64,000 nt of DNA from the IMG/VR virus record IMGVR_UViG_3300024346_000041, positions 1-64,000 of that record. The stretch is one strand, 5' to 3'. The position numbers and the translations under genes were made by a program. Source of the stretch: a virus. Shown here piece by piece: positions 56,413 through 63,999 of the stretch. Position 1 is the first letter of the stretch; the number at the start of each line of letters is the position of its first letter. The notes under the pieces were generated by a model, which was given only the letters and a program-made list of their open reading frames with translations, had not been told where the DNA came from and did not search any database.

Positions 56413-57321
56413 ATGAAAGACAAATTAGAAGCAATTGAAAAAGATACTGAGTTGGCTGCAAATCAGCATGTCAAATCAAGTGAACCCAATAAGCCAGATA
56501 TAACTGATTCTATGAGCGACGAGCTATTTGAGATTTACGAGAAGGAAAAGAAAGCTTACCAAGAGTTTAGAGACGATATGATTAGCTTTAACTACGACAG
56601 GGGTAGCGTAGCTAGAACTGTCAGAGGTAATCCTAAGCTTGGAGATAAAGCTGTAGAACAACTTTCTAAGGCTCTTTCAGTTGATAAATCAACTGTCTAT
56701 AAGACTATTACTTTTAGCTCTATGTATACAACTAAGTCAGAGCTTAACAAGGTAGTACAGCGAGCTAAGGATTCTGGGTTTGTATTAACTTGGTCTCACT
56801 TCGCTAGCGTTATGCATCTTCCGAGTTCTTCAGAAACAGACCCACATGATAATAGAAGAAAGATGATAGACAAGGCTATATCTGGTAAGCTTTCGGTTAG
56901 AGATCTTATGTCTGAGATCAAGACTGAGTTCGGCGGTACCACTGCTAAGAGGACTGCTAACAGAGGGTCAGAGGTATCTTCTTCTATCAAGCAGGTCATC
57001 AGCGGTACTGAAAGGTATCAGGCAAAGATTAAGGCTCAAGTTGAAAACATATTGGCTGACTTTACTGAAGTCGTAAACCAGATAGAAAAACCTGATGAGT
57101 TTTTATCAAAAGTAGAGGAGATGCATGAGACTGTAGCCACCCTTAGTTCCATGTTGGCTAGGATTTTAGTATTTACTGAAAACCTTCCATCTGTTACCAA
57201 GAAGGCCATAGAAGAAAGAGATGCCGCTAAGAAGGCACTAACCGATACTGACAAGTCTGAAGCGCTATCCAAGACTAAGTCAAGGAGGCCAGCGTCTATA
57301 GACTCTAAGTTAAGTAGCTGA
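56413..57321 (+). CDS. Possible DNA-binding protein with helix-turn-helix-like element
   Basis: A 302-residue protein, TGAGG before the ATG. The segment KAVEQLSKALSVDKSTVYKTITF (about 79-101) looks like a helix-turn-helix with a Ser-rich turn, and is followed by LTWSHFASVMHLP. The overall pattern (long N-terminal region, HTH, helical C-terminal dimer domain) resembles ParB-like or DUF1016-like proteins. The C terminus is a basic, Lys/Arg-rich tail. A protein of this type could recognise a repeated palindrome such as GGAGACGTCTCC, but there is no direct evidence for that. Confidence 0.45.
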   Translation: MKDKLEAIEKDTELAANQHVKSSEPNKPDITDSMSDELFEIYEKEKKAYQEFRDDMISFNYDRGSVARTVRGNPKLGDKAVEQLSKALSVDKSTVYKTITFSSMYTTKSELNKVVQRAKDSGFVLTWSHFASVMHLPSSSETDPHDNRRKMIDKAISGKLSVRDLMSEIKTEFGGTTAKRTANRGSEVSSSIKQVISGTERYQAKIKAQVENILADFTEVVNQIEKPDEFLSKVEEMHETVATLSSMLARILVFTENLPSVTKKAIEERDAAKKALTDTDKSEALSKTKSRRPASIDSKLSS

Positions 57322-57328
57322 GGTTATA

Positions 57329-58078
57329 TTGAGCACTACGATATGCTGTTTGATGTACGGAGACTACCCTAAGCTGGCTTTAAGGTGTTTAAACCCTATA
57401 AGCCAGCTTTATAAAAGCGGAGTCGAAGTTAGAATAGGACTAAACGAAACGTCTGAGGCTACCAATAAGGTAGTCTCAGATCTTTTCATTAATAGCGACA
57501 GGTTAGTCAACCTTAGCTTTAACCCACAGATATTCAAATACCCTATGATGGATAGGCTTTTCAAGGCAAAGCCTATTACCACCGACTACGTTATGTGGTT
57601 CGATGACGATAGCTTTATAAAGGACTCTAATCCATTGGCGTGGCTGTCAGCTACTGAGAAGTTTATGAACGATAGCGAATCAGACATGGCAGGCGCTATA
57701 TACCACATACCCATATTACCAGGACAGACCGAGTGGAGACGTCTCCACTGCGACTGGTTTGTAAGTGGACCTCTTCCTGGAAGACCAGAGATGACAAAGT
57801 TTGCTACAGGAGGTTGGTGGATTATTAAGACAAGTGTGATAAACAAGTATAAGTGGCCTCATCCAATGCTTAAGCATTGCGGAGGGGATGTCCTTTTAGG
57901 CGAGCTAATAAGGCATCAAGGTCTTAAACTTTCAAGCTATAAGGCTGGCGTCGCTGTAAACGCAGACGATAACGGAAAAGAATCTGCATCTGATAGACGA
58001 GGCTATAACGAGCCACCTCTTGGTTCTAAGAAGTCTCAGATTGAAGTATGGAATGACAGATTTAAGAAAGAAGGGTGA
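57329..58078 (+). CDS. Glycosyltransferase family 2 protein, TTG start
   Basis: A 249-residue GT-A enzyme starting at TTG 57329, six bases after GAGG. It carries the metal-binding WFDDDS at about 90-95 and a conserved GGDVLLGEL near 184. It is a stand-alone paralogue of the second domain of the GT9-GT2 fusion at 820: both share CLLMYG near the start, WFDDD and GGDV..GE. It probably adds a sugar to a surface or virion glycan. Palindrome copy 7 lies at EWRRLH (residues about 136-141). Confidence 0.75.
   Translation: MSTTICCLMYGDYPKLALRCLNPISQLYKSGVEVRIGLNETSEATNKVVSDLFINSDRLVNLSFNPQIFKYPMMDRLFKAKPITTDYVMWFDDDSFIKDSNPLAWLSATEKFMNDSESDMAGAIYHIPILPGQTEWRRLHCDWFVSGPLPGRPEMTKFATGGWWIIKTSVINKYKWPHPMLKHCGGDVLLGELIRHQGLKLSSYKAGVAVNADDNGKESASDRRGYNEPPLGSKKSQIEVWNDRFKKEG
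57732..57749. repeat. Dispersed palindrome, copy 7 (18 bp)
   Basis: The core GGAGACGTCTCC at 57735-57746 with AGT and ACT flanks, 18 bp of perfect symmetry. It is read as EWRRLH in the GT2 gene, the same phase as copy 6. Confidence 0.9.
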
Positions 58079-58081
58079 TTA

Positions 58082-58990
58082 ATGTTTAGCAGGAGGCTTA
58101 GTGATGAGAAGGTTAAGGTGTCTTCGTCGAAAATACTCAACACTCGCAAGCGGGTTGTTGATGCTCTCATTCCTTTTTGTGGCAGCATTCTTACAAGCGA
58201 TTCTATTAGTTCTGCTTCAGCTGCTTTATCATTTTGTATTCCAAAGGCATGCATAGACTTTGCTTTCTCTCAAGATATGCTTCTTAGATATTTAAGGCAG
58301 CCTATTACAGTACGCGACGTAGAGGCTATAGCTGCAAAGATAGCTGGTAACATGCCTCTTCTAATGCAAGGCGAACAGGTTAAAGATACTGACTGGAGAA
58401 TAAGGTCTGACTGGGGCCTTATAAAGATAGTAAGCATAGAGAAGGCTGTGAGGTTGTTTAAAGACGGGAATAAGCAGAGAGGCATATGGGTAGACCTTGA
58501 TGTTATGAGCGGGCCAGCTAGCTCAATGCTATATAGAAGGTTTTGGTCATCAGACATGTGCAACTATGCAAAGTATAGAATAGGTTTTAGTAGAAGCGAA
58601 GATAATAATAAATACCCATATCTAGATGAATCTAACTTTACAAGTCTGTACTTCCTAGGTTACTTTGATCACCTAGCGGTTAGGGAAAAGCCTGACTACA
58701 CAGAATTTCTATGTAATGACTATGTAGTATCTAAGAACAGAGAATTGCTTAGAAAGCGGTACAGGGCTATACATAGGAATGAAGAATTTACTTGTCCACG
58801 TGAGTACCCTGTAACAGTTAATTGTCATAGGTGCCCAGCAGGTTTAAGTGAATGCGAGGCAGCTACTCATCTGAACACCTATCAAGAAAAGCACTGTGAA
58901 GTGTGTAATAAGGTGTCTTGGGTAGACCCAGGAAAGCCAGGTAAGTGTGTTGATTGCGTAATCAGTACTAGTTTAAACTTAGTAGATTAA
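58082..58990 (+). CDS. Unknown protein with C-terminal Cys cluster
   Basis: A 302-residue protein with AAGAAGGG before the ATG. The first 240 residues are alpha/beta with a basic patch (RKRYRAIHRNEEF). The last 55 residues carry six or more Cys and several His (NCHRCPAGLSECEAATH, CEVCNKVSW, GKCVDC), a metal site of possibly two zinc ions or a Fe-S cluster. No enzyme family is recognised; it follows the GT2 gene by 3 bases. Confidence 0.65.
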   Translation: MFSRRLSDEKVKVSSSKILNTRKRVVDALIPFCGSILTSDSISSASAALSFCIPKACIDFAFSQDMLLRYLRQPITVRDVEAIAAKIAGNMPLLMQGEQVKDTDWRIRSDWGLIKIVSIEKAVRLFKDGNKQRGIWVDLDVMSGPASSMLYRRFWSSDMCNYAKYRIGFSRSEDNNKYPYLDESNFTSLYFLGYFDHLAVREKPDYTEFLCNDYVVSKNRELLRKRYRAIHRNEEFTCPREYPVTVNCHRCPAGLSECEAATHLNTYQEKHCEVCNKVSWVDPGKPGKCVDCVISTSLNLVD

Positions 58991-59001
58991 AGGAGAAAGT
59001 T

Positions 59002-59505
59002 TTGGCAACTAACATTTTAGGTCATGTGGATCGCAGGAGATATAACCCTTCAAGAGACATAGCATATTGCTGGCCTAGTATCATGCAGTCTGCCATGGAC
59101 AGGGTAAGCAAGGGCACAGGCCTCCCATGGTTTATGAGCTTAGTTAAAAAGCACCAAGTAACTGATGAGGCGCTTTCAAAAACTGCTAAGGCCATTGCGC
59201 ACTACATGGCTGCTTGTAACAAACCTGACGAATGTCCAAGTAATGTTAAGGATGCTATGGAAAAATCAGGATTATTTGAGTGTGATGAGACAGCAAAGAT
59301 GTTACTCTACGCCGCCTTAGGTGAAACAATGATGGCAGCCTTTTATTCATCTATACGAGACGTCCTTGTAGAAGATGAGCCTTCACCTTTGAATGATAAG
59401 AGGCTAATTGAGCTGGTTGGATCTTCAATGGACAGGATTTTCTATAGTAGAAGGTCAGCTTTGGGAAGGGTATGCGATAAGGTTGTTTCTTTTTTTAAAA
59501 AATAG
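59002..59505 (+). CDS. Unknown helical protein, TTG start
   Basis: A 167-residue helical protein. TTG 59002 follows AAAGGAGAAAG, and no other in-frame start has a better site. It has a SALGRVCDKVVSFFKK amphipathic end and several Cys. There is no known motif. It is between the Cys-rich protein and the DnaQ-like exonuclease in the same run. Confidence 0.6.
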   Translation: MATNILGHVDRRRYNPSRDIAYCWPSIMQSAMDRVSKGTGLPWFMSLVKKHQVTDEALSKTAKAIAHYMAACNKPDECPSNVKDAMEKSGLFECDETAKMLLYAALGETMMAAFYSSIRDVLVEDEPSPLNDKRLIELVGSSMDRIFYSRRSALGRVCDKVVSFFKK

Positions 59506-59517
59506 TTAGGAAGTCTT

Positions 59518-60300
59518 ATGGTAGATGAAGAGTCTGATGTGTGGATGGCAAAGGTAGTATCTAAGCTTGGACCTCTACCTTCCAACTACATAGTGTTTGA
59601 TGTTGAGTCAACAGGCTTAGATTTATCAAACGATTTAGTGGTGCAGTTGGGGTACGTACTGGTACACAATCGCACCTTGGTAGACTGCGGTAGTTTTATA
59701 GTAGACTGGACTCATAATAGCAGCCCAGACTTCTGTTCTTGGCTTGATAACCGCATGGCTTTTACTAAGAATGCTATGGACTCTAAGAACCCTGGAGAAC
59801 TTGGCACCTCCGTATATAAGCACAGCATTGAAAGAATGAAGCAACATGGCATACCTGCCTATGATGCTTTCACTCACTTTATGGACATAGTTAAACTGTG
59901 TAAGTCTAATAAATTTAGCTTTATAGCGCATAACGGTCTTAGGTTTGATCAGCCAATGATAGATAGGTGTGTAAAGCAGCTTAGAGGCGACAACGAGAGC
60001 TTCAGCATTGAAGGCTCAGGTATGAGCTACTTTGACACTATGGGACTAGAGCGTGGAAGTCAGTGTAAGCTAACTCCTAACCCTGGTGACGATTGGTTCA
60101 GCTTTAACGTAAGGCTTATAAAAGAAGGTGGAAGGCTTTACAGCTCTTTAGACAAACACTGCTCTAAGAAGTACGATTTAGTGAATAAGCACAGCCTTCA
60201 AGGAAGTGCTCACGAGGCTGACTTTGACTGTAAGCTTACTCACCATCTTTTTGAAGAGTTTAGAGAGATGTCTGAACGAGGTTTTAAGAAAGTAAACTAA
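59518..60300 (+). CDS. DnaQ-like 3'-5' exonuclease (DEDDh)
   Basis: A 260-residue exonuclease of the DEDDh type. Motif I is VFDVESTGLD (D28, E30), motif II is AHNGLRFDQP with the central Asp, and motif III is HEADFDCKLTHHLF, with the H-x-x-x-x-D order. It would trim 3' ends or proofread in trans. The polymerase at 44387 already has its own exonuclease domain, so this one is likely used for recombination or nucleotide recovery. AGGAAG precedes the ATG. Confidence 0.8.
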   Translation: MVDEESDVWMAKVVSKLGPLPSNYIVFDVESTGLDLSNDLVVQLGYVLVHNRTLVDCGSFIVDWTHNSSPDFCSWLDNRMAFTKNAMDSKNPGELGTSVYKHSIERMKQHGIPAYDAFTHFMDIVKLCKSNKFSFIAHNGLRFDQPMIDRCVKQLRGDNESFSIEGSGMSYFDTMGLERGSQCKLTPNPGDDWFSFNVRLIKEGGRLYSSLDKHCSKKYDLVNKHSLQGSAHEADFDCKLTHHLFEEFREMSERGFKKVN

Positions 60301-60311
60301 TAGGGGTTTGA

Positions 60312-60923
60312 ATGAAACATGACATGGAAAGATGCCCAGACGCTTTAAAGTCAAAGGTATCTTCAGAGAGACCTGAAGGTACTATGACAGTTCTGGGATT
60401 AGATTTAGGTACATCTTGTGGCTACTCTTATTGTTTTTTAACTAAAGGCTCTTCTGATAGAAGAATGCACGCTGGTCAGCTGGACTTATCAGCTGGCCCA
60501 TATGACTCAGGGGCTATAAGGTTTATAAGGCTAAGGCACTTTCTAGCCGCTATCAAGCCGGACCTTGTGGCATTTGAAGACGTCAGGTACACTCCTCCGA
60601 ATACAGGCTTTCAAAGCGTTGGTGCTTTGTTAGCTAGGGCAGCCCCCGCTTGCGAGTGGTTTGGTGCTCTTAAGGCTACTGTGGCTACTTGGTGTGAGGC
60701 GCAGGGAATACCTAGTACAGGCATTCCTATCGGCACTATTAAGAAAAGGGCAACTGGAAAAGGAAACGCCAATAAGAGCGATATTATTGCTGCGTGCAAT
60801 AAAGAGTTTGGTTTTAACTTTGAAGTAGAAGGCTATGAAAGCACCGGTGTGGATAACATAGCTGATGCAGTTTATGTTTGCTCTGTTTTGATAGAGCAGT
60901 ATGGTTCAGGATTAGAGTTTTAA
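60312..60923 (+). CDS. ruvC: RuvC-like Holliday junction resolvase
   Basis: A 203-residue RNase-H-fold nuclease. The four acidic positions can be placed: D31 in LGLDLGTSCGY, E89 in VAFEDVRY, and D181 and D185 in GVDNIADAVY. This is the RuvC order. It would resolve recombination junctions before packaging. TAATAGGGG precedes the ATG at 60312; an internal ATG at 60384 (MTVLG) would also give a complete domain. It follows the DnaQ-like gene by 11 bases. Confidence 0.85.
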   Translation: MKHDMERCPDALKSKVSSERPEGTMTVLGLDLGTSCGYSYCFLTKGSSDRRMHAGQLDLSAGPYDSGAIRFIRLRHFLAAIKPDLVAFEDVRYTPPNTGFQSVGALLARAAPACEWFGALKATVATWCEAQGIPSTGIPIGTIKKRATGKGNANKSDIIAACNKEFGFNFEVEGYESTGVDNIADAVYVCSVLIEQYGSGLEF

Positions 60924-60940
60924 TTATATGAAAGGGTTAT

Positions 60941-61936
60941 ATGAAGAAGTCGTTTGATAGTTCAAGTCAAGTAAAGGCTGCAGAAACAATATTGTCAGCT
61001 CCCAGCGCAGAATCCACAACAGCTTACTTTATGGACGCTTTAAGGTTATCCCAGATGCTGCAGTGGAGGGCCATAGAGGACCTAGAGGCTCAAGCTAAAG
61101 CTGCAGGCGCATCAGAGGAAGCTATAGTAAGGCTTAAGAAGGACGTGCTATCTTTAGCTAGGACCACCCCTATTGATAAGTGCATGCTTCCAAAGACTTG
61201 TATGAGAGTAGCCGGTTATCTTGCAAAGTCTATTCCTAACCACAAGAGGGATATGACATCAAACTTAAGCAAGAAGACTGCTGCCCTTAAAAATGTGATA
61301 GTAGGTGCAGATAAGAAGCGTAACCAGGCTTATAGGTTTGATGCAGGAATGACTGATCCTATATCTGCGTCTATTCCCATGATTGTATTTGGAAAGAGAA
61401 AAGATCTGGACTGTGTTATATCTCACATTCTAAATTGCGCTGAGAACAACTTACAGAACTGTTTGCACCTTAGCATGAAATCTTACAACAAGAAGTTTAA
61501 CAAGTATTACAGGAAGATACATCCAGACGATTGGACTGACAAGCTAAGGTCAAAGGATGGTTTGTTCTCTTTGATCAAAGAGTCAAGCAAGCTAACTCCA
61601 CTAAACCTTCTGCTAGTAGATGAGCTATGTCATGGGTTTAACCCAAAGGCCACAGCTGCTGAGCGCAGGCTCGGATCTAAGATAGGAAGAAAGGGTAGGT
61701 ATAAGGAAGCTCTGTGCTGCTTTAAGAGATGTAGGACAAACACCTCAGTAAAAGGTATCTGCACTATAGCGTTCCACTCCACTGACAGTAACATTGGAGA
61801 GCAGAATCAAGAAGTAACTAAATCTTTTTACGACTTAGGTTCTCCGTTCGATTGTTTGTCAGATAAGAAGTCAGTGTGGTTGGTAGACCGCTTAGGTAAT
61901 GTAACCTTAACTATTGCAAGGGCTGACCATGAATAA
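60941..61936 (+). CDS. Unknown protein
   Basis: A 331-residue basic protein, AAAGGG before the ATG. A helical N terminus is followed by a Lys-rich region, several Cys (CMLPKTCMRV, CAENNLQNC) and LLLVDELCHGFNPKATAAERRLG, which looks like a Walker-B-type strand without a visible Walker A. It overlaps the next gene by 8 bases. Position after ruvC suggests a role in recombination or DNA maturation. Function unknown. Confidence 0.65.
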   Translation: MKKSFDSSSQVKAAETILSAPSAESTTAYFMDALRLSQMLQWRAIEDLEAQAKAAGASEEAIVRLKKDVLSLARTTPIDKCMLPKTCMRVAGYLAKSIPNHKRDMTSNLSKKTAALKNVIVGADKKRNQAYRFDAGMTDPISASIPMIVFGKRKDLDCVISHILNCAENNLQNCLHLSMKSYNKKFNKYYRKIHPDDWTDKLRSKDGLFSLIKESSKLTPLNLLLVDELCHGFNPKATAAERRLGSKIGRKGRYKEALCCFKRCRTNTSVKGICTIAFHSTDSNIGEQNQEVTKSFYDLGSPFDCLSDKKSVWLVDRLGNVTLTIARADHE

Positions 61937-62591
61937 TAAGAAGCTAAGCCAAGAGGAGATAGAGTCTAGGCTTGAAGGTGTACCAGAAACTACGCTAGAA
62001 GGTAGAGTACCTGTATCCGAAGGTGTAGTCGATGGCGGCATAGACAACCCAACATTAGAGGATCTTAAGAAACTACCTCCTTTAAAAAGGGTTGAGCTTT
62101 CAGACTCACTTCATAGCCTTTCTAATGACTTTGTATTCTTTAACCACACAGCCCTGTTCTCCAAAGGAGGACTAGACTTTGACCCTCTTAAGGAGTATCA
62201 GATATGGGCTGATAATCAGGACTTGGTCAGCTATGTTATCTTTAACAGAAGCATATTTAGTGGCCTTGATTATCCTGATAACAGTGGCGGTCATGACTGT
62301 ATGCTCTCATTTGTTCCAATAGAGCACTGGCATGTTATAGAAAAAGCTATAGGCAAGTTTACAATACTTAATCGTGCAAAAGGTCATATGTTTCTTTGTG
62401 AGATGGTCAAGGTTAGAATACCAGACCCTAAGCAACCGAGCTTGACTATAGAGCCTTATCTGTGGAAGATGAACGGCTCAAGCCATAGCTGGGATTACAA
62501 AGGCTTTCCAGTTCCTAAACTAGTTAAGTTACCAGCTAGCTATGAAGCTAAGTATTTAATGAAAGTAGTAAACAATGAACCATCCAACTGA
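61929..62591 (+). CDS. Unknown protein
   Basis: A 220-residue protein from ATG 61929, coupled with the end of the previous gene. The N-terminal 70 residues are acidic and flexible, the rest beta-rich with several aromatic blocks (FNHTALFSKGG, GSSHSWDYKGFPVPK). It overlaps the next start by 17 bases. Function unknown. Confidence 0.65.
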   Translation: MNNKKLSQEEIESRLEGVPETTLEGRVPVSEGVVDGGIDNPTLEDLKKLPPLKRVELSDSLHSLSNDFVFFNHTALFSKGGLDFDPLKEYQIWADNQDLVSYVIFNRSIFSGLDYPDNSGGHDCMLSFVPIEHWHVIEKAIGKFTILNRAKGHMFLCEMVKVRIPDPKQPSLTIEPYLWKMNGSSHSWDYKGFPVPKLVKLPASYEAKYLMKVVNNEPSN

Positions 62592-62871
62592 TTTTATATA
62601 TCGCAAAACAAAAACGTTCGTAGAGGAGAGAGTTTACGAACGACCTGCTGGAGCTACTCCAGACGATTGGAGGCTTGTACGCATAAACGAGCCATTGGAC
62701 GACACTATCAACGAGTGGCTGTTAAATAACCAGTTTACCATTGTTGCAACATCTGCTCCTGGAATGGACAGCAGATGGTTAGACAAGGAGATGACCAGAA
62801 GGTCAGTTCTGGTGGCCATAACCGTTATTTATGAAGGTAACCAAAATGGACAATGGCCTGAACGAAAGTGA
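62575..62871 (+). CDS. Small unknown protein
   Basis: A 98-residue protein overlapping genes on both sides. The N terminus is basic (DFIYRKTKTFVEERVYERPAG), the middle is acidic (NEPLDDTINEW), and it ends in a beta strand (VAITVIYEG). It has no strong ribosome site and probably depends on coupled translation. Function unknown. Confidence 0.6.
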   Translation: MNHPTDFIYRKTKTFVEERVYERPAGATPDDWRLVRINEPLDDTINEWLLNNQFTIVATSAPGMDSRWLDKEMTRRSVLVAITVIYEGNQNGQWPERK

Positions 62872-63187
62872 TTCGGGCCAGACAGCGAAGGATTTATATC
62901 ACATCGTTGTTGTACCCTCTCATGGTTATCCTGAGTGTTTATCTTTCAATAGCAAGGAAGACTTTGTAGAGAAGCTCCGTTCTTACAACGGCAAGCGGGT
63001 GAGTTGTCACGTTTTTTATGGAGAGCGGATGCACATATCCCTTCCTCCACGCAAGCTAATCAATTCAGATGGACAGGTAGAGGCTGACCTTTCTTACGAG
63101 CCTAAGAGTACAGAATTAGACCCTAACGGCTCCATGTTTGACGACATGGAGGTGTTTGACGACGATGATGAGTACTTCAAGTCTTAG
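62846..63187 (+). CDS. Small unknown acidic protein
   Basis: A 113-residue protein from ATG 62846, eight bases after GAAGG; the in-frame ATG at 62831 has no ribosome site. It ends in an acidic tail (FDDDDEYFK). TAG 63185-63187 is the first part of the second copy of the repeated promoter-like element. This is the last gene of the run from 53 kb. Function unknown. Confidence 0.6.
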   Translation: MDNGLNESDSGQTAKDLYHIVVVPSHGYPECLSFNSKEDFVEKLRSYNGKRVSCHVFYGERMHISLPPRKLINSDGQVEADLSYEPKSTELDPNGSMFDDMEVFDDDDEYFKS

Positions 63188-63222
63188 CTAAATCCAGACC
63201 ATAAATGCGTCATAATATAGTG
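63185..63222 (+). promoter_or_regulatory. Repeated promoter-like element, copy B
   Basis: TAGCTAAAT (63185-63193) and the 17-mer TGCGTCATAATATAGTG (63206-63222) recur with the exact spacing of copy A at 3579. TATAGT at 63216-63221 is the possible -10 box. The -35 region is not conserved with copy A, so recognition may rely on the 17-mer. It drives the hairpin-rich unit that runs out of the window. Confidence 0.6.
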
Positions 63223-63252
63223 CTACCTTATGGGTGGCAGAAAGGGGCGGCC

Positions 63253-63537
63253 ATGTTTGAAAACATTGTGGCAGGCCTTGTAATAACCTCCTTTGTAGTG
63301 ACCCTTTTATGGGTCAACTTTTCAAAGGGTAAATCTGGGCGGGTAGCCCAAGACGGTGCGGGCCCTGGTTACAGGCCCCACGTTCAATACGCCGGAGCAC
63401 TACGAGAAGTGGTCCGGCGGAAGGCTCAGAGTGATGGCCAAGTGGCCTGTACTCTGAGGCCTGATACGAAAGGGGCCCCAAGGCCCCAGCTTACTGTCTC
63501 GAAAGACAGTATTCTATGGGTAAAGAAGAAATTTTAA
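63253..63537 (+). CDS. Small membrane-anchored protein with hairpin-rich gene
   Basis: A 94-residue protein from ATG 63253 with AAAGGGGCGG before it. Residues 5-22 form one hydrophobic helix (IVAGLVITSFVVTLLWV), followed by a basic, Gly/Pro/Arg-rich region and a Lys-rich end. This is the form of a small anchored phage protein. The codons after the helix are packed with perfect RNA hairpins (63299-63511), and the base composition is more GC-rich than in the genes before. Function unknown. Confidence 0.6.
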   Translation: MFENIVAGLVITSFVVTLLWVNFSKGKSGRVAQDGAGPGYRPHVQYAGALREVVRRKAQSDGQVACTLRPDTKGAPRPQLTVSKDSILWVKKKF

Positions 63538-63999
63538 AGGAGTCTATTATGTCCCAGCAGCTAAAGGATTTGGCCCTTGTTACTCTGACCCCCAGCGCAT
63601 GGGAGGAGTCTTTTAAGGAAGAATTTTCTCCAGTAGGCCAGATTGGTGTTATCGTTGGATACCCCAACGGCGTCGTTGGGGTTTTCAGTAGGTCGAAGAC
63701 CTACCCATATAGCTACGTGGCCCGTCAGGCTGTTGACCCCTTAGGAAAGGTCTTTAGAACTTTCTGCAAAAGAAGCCCTTCAAATAGAAGGGCTTTTGAT
63801 AAAGCCTTGGATAGATTCGAGACTGGTGACCTCATACCACAGGCGGTGCAACTGCCTGTGGGTTACGGAATGATGTCGTCTTCGGACGACATCAGTCTTG
63901 AGTCATTGGCTTTGGCTTCTGGGGCTGAAGCTCCAGAGGCCTTAGAGGCTGCACTTCTAGGTTCCATCAAGTTGATGGCGCCATACAGGATGGCGCCAT
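63299..63999 (+). other. Chain of hairpins inside coding sequence
   Basis: Stem-loops read directly, by span: 63299-63316, 63336-63350, 63360-63378 (one bulge), 63390-63419 (7+3 bp), 63425-63458 (8+4 bp), 63472-63487, 63492-63511 (8 bp, CGAA loop), 63661-63682 (9 bp), 63688-63704 (7 bp, GAA loop), 63773-63795 (9 bp), 63837-63861 (8+3 bp), 63871-63894 (10 bp with UUCG loop), 63914-63941 (13 bp with wobbles), 63975-63999 (two ATGGCGCCAT copies that pair). They cover much of both coding regions except 63512-63660. Confidence 0.85.
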
